Source: Segatella copri
GTDB taxonomy: Bacteria > Bacteroidota > Bacteroidia > Bacteroidales > Bacteroidaceae
DNA: 54,067 nucleotides
Direction: 5' to 3'
Assembly (NCBI RefSeq): GCF_009495355.1
Contig: NZ_VZAD01000052.1
Location: forward strand, 1 to 54,067
Positions within the stretch are counted from its first letter, which is position 1; every line of letters starts with the position of its first letter. Positions 20,377-27,355 of the stretch are shown here, piece by piece. The position numbers and the translations under genes were made by a program. The notes under the pieces were generated by a model. It saw only the letters and a program-made list of their open reading frames with translations. It searched no databases and had not been told where the DNA came from.

Positions 20377-20871
20377 ATGGAAATAAATGAGTTTATATAT
20401 AATGTTAGGCACTTGCGAAAGGATTTGCTTCTACAGGCAAGGCGTTATTTCGACAACACCGAAGATGCAGAAGATGCTGTTCAGGAAACTCTTGCGAAAC
20501 TATGGGTGGCAAAGAACAATATTTTCGATGCAGGAAAAATGAGAAATATGGCTTCTGTTGTCTGTAGAAATGTTTCGCTGAATATGTTGCGGAAAGCCAA
20601 ATGCACGTTATCCTTAGAAGACGCAGGGGTAATAGCTGTGCATGACAATCCACAAATAAAAATGGAGGAGTCAGAAGACTTATGCAAACTGGAGAGGAGC
20701 ATTCATGCGCTAAGTGATAAACAGCGGGCGATACTCAGAATGAGAAATGTGGAAAATATTTCATACGCTGATATAGCAAAGATAATAGGGACATCGGAGT
20801 CTTCCGTCCGTGGCATGATAAGTAAAGCAAGGAAGGAACTATTAAGAAATATGAAAGGAATAGAATTATGA
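20377..20871 (+). CDS. ECF-type RNA polymerase sigma factor
   Basis: A 164-residue sigma factor with only regions 2 and 4. Region 2 includes AEDAVQETLAKLW; region 4 includes the helix-turn-helix ENISYADIAKIIGTSES with SVRGMISKARKEL. It is expected to redirect RNA polymerase to a small regulon, probably including its own operon and the receptor downstream. Its last four bases overlap the anti-sigma candidate (ATGA). I found no clear primary promoter in front of it, which would fit autoregulation by an unknown -35/-10 pair. Confidence 0.92.
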   Translation: MEINEFIYNVRHLRKDLLLQARRYFDNTEDAEDAVQETLAKLWVAKNNIFDAGKMRNMASVVCRNVSLNMLRKAKCTLSLEDAGVIAVHDNPQIKMEESEDLCKLERSIHALSDKQRAILRMRNVENISYADIAKIIGTSESSVRGMISKARKELLRNMKGIEL

Positions 20872-21587
20872 AACAGACAAGGGAATATATAAAAGAACTG
20901 CTTGACAAGTTTTTGGAAGGACAAACAACTGAAGCAGAAGAACAGATACTGTCCAAGTATTTCTGTGAAGCCAATAACATTTCGCCAGCGTGGCAGAAAT
21001 ATAAACAGTTGTTTATGAGCTTCAAGACAGACGCTTATGATTTCAGTAAAGAAGAAATTGATGCTCTGTTGGTTCCCAACCAGTTGAAGAAGCCATCTGT
21101 CATACCTCTGTGGACTTTGGTCTCTGCAGTAAGTGCGGCAGTAGTACTGCTACTGCTTGTCTGGCATCCTTGGATAGGCGATAAAGTCAATGAGATATCG
21201 CCGATTGCCAAAAACAATTCGGTAGATGTAGCAGAAACAAAAAAACGTGTTGATGAAGTGAAGACACATGGAGAACCAGACGTGCAGATAACACAAAAAA
21301 CGTATCTTCTTTCTGAAACGAAATCACCTGTTAGCAAAACGCCCAAGGAGAAATGCCGTAAGCATTTAGTATCAGAGCCTTTAAAGGTACAAGAAACATC
21401 AGCCTCAGAAATGATAGACATCGTTTATACTTTGGCAGATTTAAGTCCTGATGATGTAAACATCAATGTATCTCCAGTTTGCAATGGTTTTGCAGTAAAT
21501 GCCACGGACGGAAATTCGTATATAATGAAACTTAGCGCCGAGGGGACACTTTCGTTAGAACAAACATCTCAATTAATAAATATATAA
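20868..21587 (+). CDS. Membrane anti-sigma factor candidate
   Basis: A 239-residue protein with a cytosolic N-terminal helical part (LLDKFLEGQTTEAEEQILS), like many Bacteroidota anti-sigma proteins. One transmembrane helix lies at about 80-101 (TLVSAVSAAVVLLLLVW), followed by a periplasmic part without the FecR fold. The C-terminal 60 residues look folded, and their segment VNVSPVCNGFAVNATDG is not one I recognise. Translational coupling to the sigma gene supports the assignment. How the signal reaches it is unknown. Confidence 0.7.
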   Translation: MKQTREYIKELLDKFLEGQTTEAEEQILSKYFCEANNISPAWQKYKQLFMSFKTDAYDFSKEEIDALLVPNQLKKPSVIPLWTLVSAVSAAVVLLLLVWHPWIGDKVNEISPIAKNNSVDVAETKKRVDEVKTHGEPDVQITQKTYLLSETKSPVSKTPKEKCRKHLVSEPLKVQETSASEMIDIVYTLADLSPDDVNINVSPVCNGFAVNATDGNSYIMKLSAEGTLSLEQTSQLINI

Positions 21588-21601
21588 ATTACAAAGTAAA
21601 A

Positions 21602-22099
21602 ATGAAAAAGACAATTTTATTTCTGCTCGTTGCACTGCTGAACTTTGCAACAATGAGCGCACAGGAAGTCAAAAAGACAATCTATGTGATTGATGGTAAG
21701 AAGGTGGAGAACTTCGATGGTTCACAACTCAAAGGCAAGACTATCGCAAACTATACGATAGACTCTGAACATAACATTCACGCCATTTTCACCTCTGACT
21801 ATAATACAAATGGTCGCAAAATCGGCAATGTGAAAATAATCTCTAACTCAATAAAGGAAGAGGTCAAAGAGAGTGAACCTGGCAAATCAACCTCTGAGTC
21901 TATCCATGTTGATTCAAAAGATGAAGTGGTATTTGTGTTGAATGGTAATGTCGTACCTTATTCAAGTGTAAAGGAAGTTCCGTCTTCTAAAATTGTTTCG
22001 ATGAATGTCATCAAGAACAAGAAAGATCCGGATTATATCAAATATGCGAAGAATGCAAAACTGCCACCCAAGTGCATTATCCTGGTAACAACAAAGTAA
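21602..22099 (+). CDS. Secreted protein with two receptor-plug-like repeats
   Basis: A 165-residue exported protein (signal peptide MKKTILFLLVALLNF..MSA). The mature part has two similar segments: IYVIDGKKVENFDG near 25, and FVLNGNVVPYSSVKEV followed by a block ending IILVTTK at the C-terminus. The second reads like the end of a TonB-receptor plug domain (VIDG...IESIDVLK...ITTK). It starts 14 bases after the anti-sigma candidate, so it belongs to the sigma operon and could act as a periplasmic signalling piece between receptor and anti-sigma. This role is inferred. A terminator follows at 22138-22190. Confidence 0.65.
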   Translation: MKKTILFLLVALLNFATMSAQEVKKTIYVIDGKKVENFDGSQLKGKTIANYTIDSEHNIHAIFTSDYNTNGRKIGNVKIISNSIKEEVKESEPGKSTSESIHVDSKDEVVFVLNGNVVPYSSVKEVPSSKIVSMNVIKNKKDPDYIKYAKNAKLPPKCIILVTTK

Positions 22100-22137
22100 T
22101 CTCAGTTTTGTGTGAATTATCACGAAACTATAGGTGT

Positions 22138-22190
22138 GAAGGCGAATTATACTACAATGGAAAGAACTGTAGTATATATTTGCCTTCTTT
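22138..22190 (+). terminator. Terminator of the sigma operon
   Basis: GAAGGCGAATTATACTACA pairs with TGTAGTATATATTTGCCTTC (a few mismatches), followed by TTTTAC. It separates the sigma/anti-sigma/plug-like genes from the receptor gene. Confidence 0.8.
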
Positions 22191-22371
22191 TACTTGTTGA
22201 ATAAGCGCATTGAAAGTGTTACCGTATCATTTTTAGCTATCATACATAACAATAATAATATTGTCTCGCCGTTATATAAGAAAAACACAAGTAATGACCA
22301 AGCATAAGATAAAAAATGCTTTTATCTTATTTATCCCCTATCACCAAACGCTATTTATCCTTTCTTTTTAT

Positions 22372-22421
22372 ACACAAAAGTGTAATTCTTAAGCCGCACT
22401 CTTGAGAAATACACTTTTGTG
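22372..22421. promoter_or_regulatory. Inverted repeat in front of receptor gene 1
   Basis: ACACAAAAGTGTA-ATTCT and AGAAA-TACACTTTTGTGT form an 18-bp near-perfect inverted repeat with a loop of about 14 bases. Each arm is itself palindromic (ACACAAAAGTGT, ACACTTTTGTGT). A -7-like TACTTTTG lies at 22447-22454. The position suits an operator or an RNA attenuator for the receptor gene at 22493. No equivalent precedes the second receptor gene. Confidence 0.5.
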
Positions 22422-22492
22422 TCAAAGGCTTTTTCCTTTAAAGCAATACTTTTGCAGCAGAAAAATAAAAAAACAAGCAAAACTGTAGCAAT

Positions 22493-24820
22493 ATGAAGGA
22501 AAAAGTAATTTTGACCACAGCGTTGTGCCTCTCGGCTATGACTCCGATGATGGCGCAGAATATCACCGGTAAGGTGATGGATATGAAGGGCGAGCCTTTG
22601 GCGTTTGCCAATGTAGTTTTATTGAATAGAACAGACTCGGCTTTCATCAAGGGCGCTGTGAGTGGAGAGGATGGCAGCTTTGTCATCGACTCTTCCTGCA
22701 ACGGCGGAATCATCAAGGTGACATCCGTAGGCTATAAGACCGTCTGCAAGGATTGCACTGGTGAGAATGTGGGCATTATCAAGATGGAAGAAGACAGCAA
22801 GATGCTCGGCGAAGTTGTCGTGAAGTCATCCCTGCCTAAGACAATCCTGAAGAATGGCGGAATGACGACAACCGTTGTCGGCTCCGTACTTGAGAAGGCA
22901 GGAACCATGGAGAACCTGCTCGACCGCATCCCTAACGTGTCTGCCCAGAATGGCAGCATCAAGGTATTCGGTCGCGGTGAGCCTGTTATCTATATCAATG
23001 GACGACAGATGAGAGACAAGAGCGAACTGGACCGTTTGCATTCCGACAACATCAAGTCGGTGGAAGTCATCACTAACCCTGGTGCCCGTTATGCAGCCAG
23101 CACCAAGGCTGTCATCCGTATTACAACGAAGAAGATACAAGGCGAGGGATTCGGATTTGACGCTACAACAGAAGGATCGTACGACGAGAAAAAGAACATT
23201 GGAGGATATGGCAGGCTGAATATGTATTACCGTAAGAACGGATTAGAGCTGGGCGCATACGCCTTTGGGGCAAAGCAATACCAGCCAAACAATCAAGACT
23301 TACAGCAGAAGACTTATCTTGACAAGACCTGGAACCAGAAGAGTGAAAACAGACAAGTAAGTATAGTAGAAGCCATGAACTTCCGTCTGGATGCCAGCTA
23401 CCAGTTGGATGCCAACAACTCTATAGGTGCCAACTTTGGCTTTCTGAGAAATCCGAAACAGACCTGCGAAGCCAATATGATTACTGCTATATGGCAAGAC
23501 GATGAACAAACGGAAAGCTCTGACAGCCACGGTAGTTTCTTCGAGCAGAAGAGCACTCTTTCAAGCAATGTTTACTATGTAGGAAAGATTGGCAAACTCG
23601 GCATCGACTTCAATACCGACTGGCTTTGGTCGAAGAATAACGAGGACGTTGTTACAAAAGAGCAATATCAGGAAGTGGGGATGGACGCGCAGAGCCAGAC
23701 GGTTCATAGCCTTACTGACAAGAAATATCGTTTGTTGGCTTCCAAGTTGGTGCTTTCCTATCCTTTGTTGGGCGGTGAGTTATCTTTGGGTGGTGAATAT
23801 TCCAACACGCATCGCACATCCAAGTATCAGGTTGTGCCAACCAACTTCGTGTCGGATGATGACAGCCGTATAACAGAAAGCATGGCTTCTTCATTCTTGG
23901 CATATTCAAGGGATTTCGGAAACGTGAGCATGGAGGCAGGACTGAGATACGAGTACATCGACTTCAACTACTATGAATACGGCAAGTATGTGCCTGGGCA
24001 AAGCAAGTCGTATGGCAATTGGTTCCCATCGCTCAGCTTGTCGATGCCTGTAGGCAAGGTACAGATGCAGTTGAGCTATGCTACCGACATCGACCGCCCT
24101 CCCTATCATGACTTGCGCAGCGGCATACAGTATGACAACCGCTACACGTATGAAACGGGAAATCCATTCTTAGTGTCTGAGATAAGCAAAAATCTTAACT
24201 ATGAATTGGCTTACAAGTGGTTGACTTTCAATATGACCTACAGCCATACTTCGCATACGATGATGTCGAATATGGAGACTTACAAAGACAATCCTGCAAT
24301 AGGACTGCTTAAGCCTGTGAATGGAAAGGCATATAATCATGTAGAAGCATCCGTCAACTTATGCCCTTCGTTTGGCATTTGGCATCCTACATTTACGGCA
24401 TCTGTGGCAAAGCAGTGGCTTGATATGGATGCACATGATGGCAAAATATCCAACAATCCGATGGCAGTATTCAACTTTAATAACACCTTCGACACCAAGT
24501 TGGCAATGTTAACGTGGATGATGTCGTATACCACTAAAGGATATGATAGAAATATATGTTTGTATAAACCAAGATTTTGTACCAATGTATCTGTATATAA
24601 GTCTTTCTTGAAAGACCGTTTGTCGTTCCAGCTCTTTGTCTATGATTTGTTTAGAACTGACATGAGCCACATGATTGCTCATTTTGGCAAAATGAAGGAC
24701 ATGATTGTTGATATACAGTCAAAAAGCAAAGTGTCGCTTACTGTACGGTATAAGTTCAACACTACAAGAAGCAAGTATAAGGGTACGGGTGCAGGAGAAA
24801 GCCAGAAGAACAGAATGTAA
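22493..24820 (+). CDS. TonB-type outer-membrane beta-barrel receptor, copy 1
   Basis: A 775-residue exported protein. After the signal peptide (ends near MMAQ) comes a carboxypeptidase-regulatory-like beta-sandwich (ITGKVMDMKGEPLAFANVVL, about 22-100), then a plug domain (GRGEPVIYINGRQMRD, about 160-215, ending VIRITTKK), then a C-terminal 22-strand-type barrel (outer membrane beta-barrel family, OMP_b-brl_3). Such proteins import or sense ligands at the surface. It stands directly after the ECF sigma operon, the usual arrangement for a regulated receptor. A near twin lies inverted at 27356-29680. The ligand is unknown. Confidence 0.88.
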   Translation: MKEKVILTTALCLSAMTPMMAQNITGKVMDMKGEPLAFANVVLLNRTDSAFIKGAVSGEDGSFVIDSSCNGGIIKVTSVGYKTVCKDCTGENVGIIKMEEDSKMLGEVVVKSSLPKTILKNGGMTTTVVGSVLEKAGTMENLLDRIPNVSAQNGSIKVFGRGEPVIYINGRQMRDKSELDRLHSDNIKSVEVITNPGARYAASTKAVIRITTKKIQGEGFGFDATTEGSYDEKKNIGGYGRLNMYYRKNGLELGAYAFGAKQYQPNNQDLQQKTYLDKTWNQKSENRQVSIVEAMNFRLDASYQLDANNSIGANFGFLRNPKQTCEANMITAIWQDDEQTESSDSHGSFFEQKSTLSSNVYYVGKIGKLGIDFNTDWLWSKNNEDVVTKEQYQEVGMDAQSQTVHSLTDKKYRLLASKLVLSYPLLGGELSLGGEYSNTHRTSKYQVVPTNFVSDDDSRITESMASSFLAYSRDFGNVSMEAGLRYEYIDFNYYEYGKYVPGQSKSYGNWFPSLSLSMPVGKVQMQLSYATDIDRPPYHDLRSGIQYDNRYTYETGNPFLVSEISKNLNYELAYKWLTFNMTYSHTSHTMMSNMETYKDNPAIGLLKPVNGKAYNHVEASVNLCPSFGIWHPTFTASVAKQWLDMDAHDGKISNNPMAVFNFNNTFDTKLAMLTWMMSYTTKGYDRNICLYKPRFCTNVSVYKSFLKDRLSFQLFVYDLFRTDMSHMIAHFGKMKDMIVDIQSKSKVSLTVRYKFNTTRSKYKGTGAGESQKNRM

Positions 24821-24870
24821 TCTGTCTGCAGCATCCGATAATGGTGTAATGACAATAAATCTCTCTATAA

Positions 24871-25464
24871 ATGAACAACCCAATAAAATTGTTGATTAGT
24901 GGTGCAGACTTGGGAGGCTTGATAGCCTCCTGTGCCTTGCGCCATGACTTCCATAAAAGCTCTCGGCAGGAAGCTAGATTTCAAATCTATCGCATAGAAA
25001 ATGATACGCTGACGATGAAAGATGTGGATGCATGCGACTTGTCGGGCATCCGATATGCGGTGAATGCAACCTTGCATGACAACGAAGCCTCGTTTGCTTT
25101 CGATGAGAAATGCAAGGAGCAGGGCATCCCCGTTATCCATGCCGTCAATCTTGGCAAGGCTGCCTTTCTCGCTGTAGAGAAACCGAAAGGCTATCCATTC
25201 AGCGAAGTAGTGAAAAAAGGAACGGATGATTTCCGTTGCTCACTGGGCAAGTATATCTCGCAGTACGGTATGTTCTGGCAGATGCCTGTGCCTTGGGTGG
25301 ATGAAGCCATCAGGCATTATTCTGAGGAGTCTTTCCCGCTACTGGGCATCGGGGCATATATTGCCGCCGGCTATTGTGCCAACATTCTCGCAAACCTTGC
25401 GGAAGGCAAGGAGGTGAAATACTTCCCCAAGTTCTATCTCTCGCCATTGTTGGAAGAGATATGA
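24871..25464 (+). CDS. Degenerate ThiF/HesA (E1-like) family protein
   Basis: A 197-residue cytoplasmic protein with a Rossmann-like start (LLISGADLGGLIASCAL). A middle segment reads like the E1 superfamily (YAVNATLHDNEASFAFDEKC, then GIPVIHAVNLGKAAFLAVE), and the C-terminus ends in an IGAYIAAGYCANILANL helix as in ThiF relatives. The canonical ATP-binding Arg/Lys residues and CxxC zinc pairs are not seen, so adenylation activity is doubtful. It follows receptor 1 by 50 bases on the same strand and may be co-transcribed. No ubiquitin-like partner is nearby. Confidence 0.6.
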   Translation: MNNPIKLLISGADLGGLIASCALRHDFHKSSRQEARFQIYRIENDTLTMKDVDACDLSGIRYAVNATLHDNEASFAFDEKCKEQGIPVIHAVNLGKAAFLAVEKPKGYPFSEVVKKGTDDFRCSLGKYISQYGMFWQMPVPWVDEAIRHYSEESFPLLGIGAYIAAGYCANILANLAEGKEVKYFPKFYLSPLLEEI

Positions 25465-25470
25465 TTGCGA

Positions 25471-26229
25471 TTATATCATCTGATAGTTCGTGGCATGAAA
25501 CAGCGCCTCGGCAATGTTCTTCACGCCAAGCTTAGCGAAAAGGTTGCGCTTGCAAGCCTTTATCGTATCCACCGACTTGCATAGTCGATCGGCAATATCA
25601 TTCATCGTGTAACCTTGGGCAGACAATCTCAAAACATCTCTCTCAGTCTCGCTCAAGGTTATGCCTTCTTTCTTTTCCCACTTGTGGCGCAATGTGGAAT
25701 ATTCATAATAGCCGCGCTCACCATTCTTCTGCATGATGATATGTCCCGGTTCATCGGTTGCCGCCAACGATACGGTGCAGAGGGCAAGCCAGATTCTTCC
25801 ATCATCAGAAAGAAGTATCGGAGTGAGGTGATGATGAATCAATCGGCTATGCCTGCCATTGGTAAGATGAAAGTCGCACGAGATGGTATAGTCCAGACGG
25901 TCGCCCACAGGCAATTCATTGAAAAGATCAAAACCTTTCTTGTTCACTTCGAGCAGCATCTGCAGGTCGGCATCCGGAACATGGTCTATATACATCTGAT
26001 AGCCTGCGTCCATCAACTGCTCCGGTTTCAATCCGCAGAGATAAGCGAGGTTATCTGACGCATAGATGAAGTCCTGATGAAAATAGTCGATGATATAGAC
26101 ACACTGGTAGGTGCTGCGGGCAAAAGCTTTTGCCGCATTCACCAATAATTCTATCTTGTCGTAATCTTCTCTGTTGATATGATTCACCTCATTGGAATGG
26201 AGAAAGAAATCGTCTTTTTCTTTATTCAT
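25471..26229 (-). CDS. LuxR-family regulator with PAS-like sensor
   Basis: A 252-residue transcription factor. Residues about 45-170 look like a PAS domain (YIIDYFHQDFIYASDNLAYL) and about 195-250 are a GerE/LuxR helix-turn-helix (LSETERDVLRLSAQGYTMND, then SVDTIKACKRNLFAKL). No receiver or kinase domain is present, so it probably senses a small molecule or redox state directly. It converges with the ThiF-like gene and faces away from the ferritin gene. Its targets may be its neighbours, but this is unproved. Confidence 0.85.
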   Translation of the reverse strand: MNKEKDDFFLHSNEVNHINREDYDKIELLVNAAKAFARSTYQCVYIIDYFHQDFIYASDNLAYLCGLKPEQLMDAGYQMYIDHVPDADLQMLLEVNKKGFDLFNELPVGDRLDYTISCDFHLTNGRHSRLIHHHLTPILLSDDGRIWLALCTVSLAATDEPGHIIMQKNGERGYYEYSTLRHKWEKKEGITLSETERDVLRLSAQGYTMNDIADRLCKSVDTIKACKRNLFAKLGVKNIAEALFHATNYQMI

Positions 26230-26312
26230 AAGCTATTCTGAATATTCGTCCGCAAAAGTACAAGATTTTATTTGATTACAACTCTATGGTATTGTTTTAT
26301 TACAGATAATTA

Positions 26313-26342
26313 ACTCAACTTTCGTACACGCGAAAGTTGAGT
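26313..26342. promoter_or_regulatory. Perfect 12-bp inverted repeat between luxR-type gene and ferritin
   Basis: ACTCAACTTTCG-TACACG-CGAAAGTTGAGT is a perfect hairpin in the divergent region 26230-26511. It lies about 50 bases upstream of the ferritin -33 box and has no T run, so an operator is more likely than a terminator. The rest of the gap is AT-rich. Confidence 0.5.
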
Positions 26343-26394
26343 GACCATACTTTCAGAAATTGAATCTTCCAGGAATAAAATTTTCCTAATACTT

Positions 26395-26425
26395 TTTGTC
26401 ATTTCAAATAAAAGCCGTAACTTTG
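26395..26425 (+). promoter_or_regulatory. Promoter of ferritin
   Basis: TTTG at 26395-26398, 19 bases, TAACTTTG at 26418-26425: a full Bacteroidota consensus. Transcription would begin near 26432, giving a leader of about 80 bases. No Fur-like box was recognised. Confidence 0.75.
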
Positions 26426-26511
26426 CGATGTGCTTGAAAGAAAAGGCAAAGAATTGCCATTCTTCATATATGGTACAAACAAAAAGTCTAACCCTTTAAA
26501 TTTAGAAAACC

Positions 26512-27033
26512 ATGCTAAATAAGAAAGTAGAAGAGGCGCTCAACGCCCAGATTAATGCAGAGATGTGGTCAGCTTACCTATATTTGTCTATGGCGGCATA
26601 TTGCCATGCCAACGGCAACCCTGGTATGGGTAACTGGTTCCAGGTTCAGTTTCAGGAGGAGCAAGACCATGCCAAGATTATGTTCAATTACATCATCCAG
26701 CGTGGCGGTCACGTGGAATTGAAGGCTATTGATGCCGTTCCTACCACATGGGAGAATCCATTGGATGTCTTTGAGTCAACCTTGGCACACGAGCAGAAGG
26801 TTACCTCCCTCATCAACAACCTCTTCGCTCTCACTACCCAGGAGAATGACTATGCCACACAGAGCATGCTCAAGTGGTTTGTAGATGAGCAGGTGGAGGA
26901 AGAAGAGAACGCCCAGAACATCATCGACAACCTTCGCATGATTAAGGACAACGGCTATGGTCTATACATGCTCGACAAGGAGCTTGGCGCAAGAGTCTAT
27001 ACCCAGGCAGCGCCATTGGCCAACAAGGCGTAA
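26512..27033 (+). CDS. ftnA: Ferritin
   Basis: A non-haem iron storage protein forming 24-mer shells that oxidise and store iron and protect against peroxide. The 173 residues form the four-helix bundle, with ferroxidase ligands E17, E50 and H53 visible and further Glu residues in HEQKV and EEEENAQ. Full length for bacterial ferritins. It is transcribed alone from its own promoter, with a hairpin terminator at 27156-27181. Confidence 0.95.
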   Translation: MLNKKVEEALNAQINAEMWSAYLYLSMAAYCHANGNPGMGNWFQVQFQEEQDHAKIMFNYIIQRGGHVELKAIDAVPTTWENPLDVFESTLAHEQKVTSLINNLFALTTQENDYATQSMLKWFVDEQVEEEENAQNIIDNLRMIKDNGYGLYMLDKELGARVYTQAAPLANKA

Positions 27034-27080
27034 AATGAGAATATAATCAAGATCCTTTTAGAACTGATAGTTAGATAGTG

Positions 27081-27136
27081 TAACTCGCTCTAAATAGGAC
27101 TTTGATTGAATATCAAGAAGTTGGGCGTTTGCCTAT
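27081..27136 (+). repeat. 56-bp inverted repeat, left copy
   Basis: Starts TAACTCGCTCTAAAT and ends GGGCGTTTGCCTAT. The same 56 bases occur in reverse at 32888-32943 with only two differences. Small internal palindromes (TTGATT..AATCAA, GGCGTTTGCC) are present. The two copies bound a 5.9-kb accessory segment. Confidence 0.9.
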
Positions 27137-27155
27137 ATTTATAGGTAACAATATG

Positions 27156-27181
27156 GAAACGAGCGGACTACTGCTCGTTTC
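27156..27181 (+). terminator. Terminator after ferritin
   Basis: GAAACGAGC-GGACTACT-GCTCGTTTC, followed by TGTATTTTG. A perfect 9-bp stem. It lies just inside the left inverted repeat; the remainder of the 27034-27355 gap shows nothing else. Confidence 0.7.
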
Positions 27182-27355
27182 TGTATTTTGCAATATGCAA
27201 AGAACGCCTTAATTCGAGGACAAAGATTCGATAATTTTCTAAATATCCAATGAATTACGATGAGAATTTTATGGCAATTGCACAAACACCTGCATTGCAT
27301 GGAGTCATGTTGATGTATAATTGTTATTTATCTCATTTTAAAGAACATCGTAGAA

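Noticed and set aside
25471..26229. Two-component response regulator
   Set aside because: There is no receiver domain; the N-terminal part is PAS-like.
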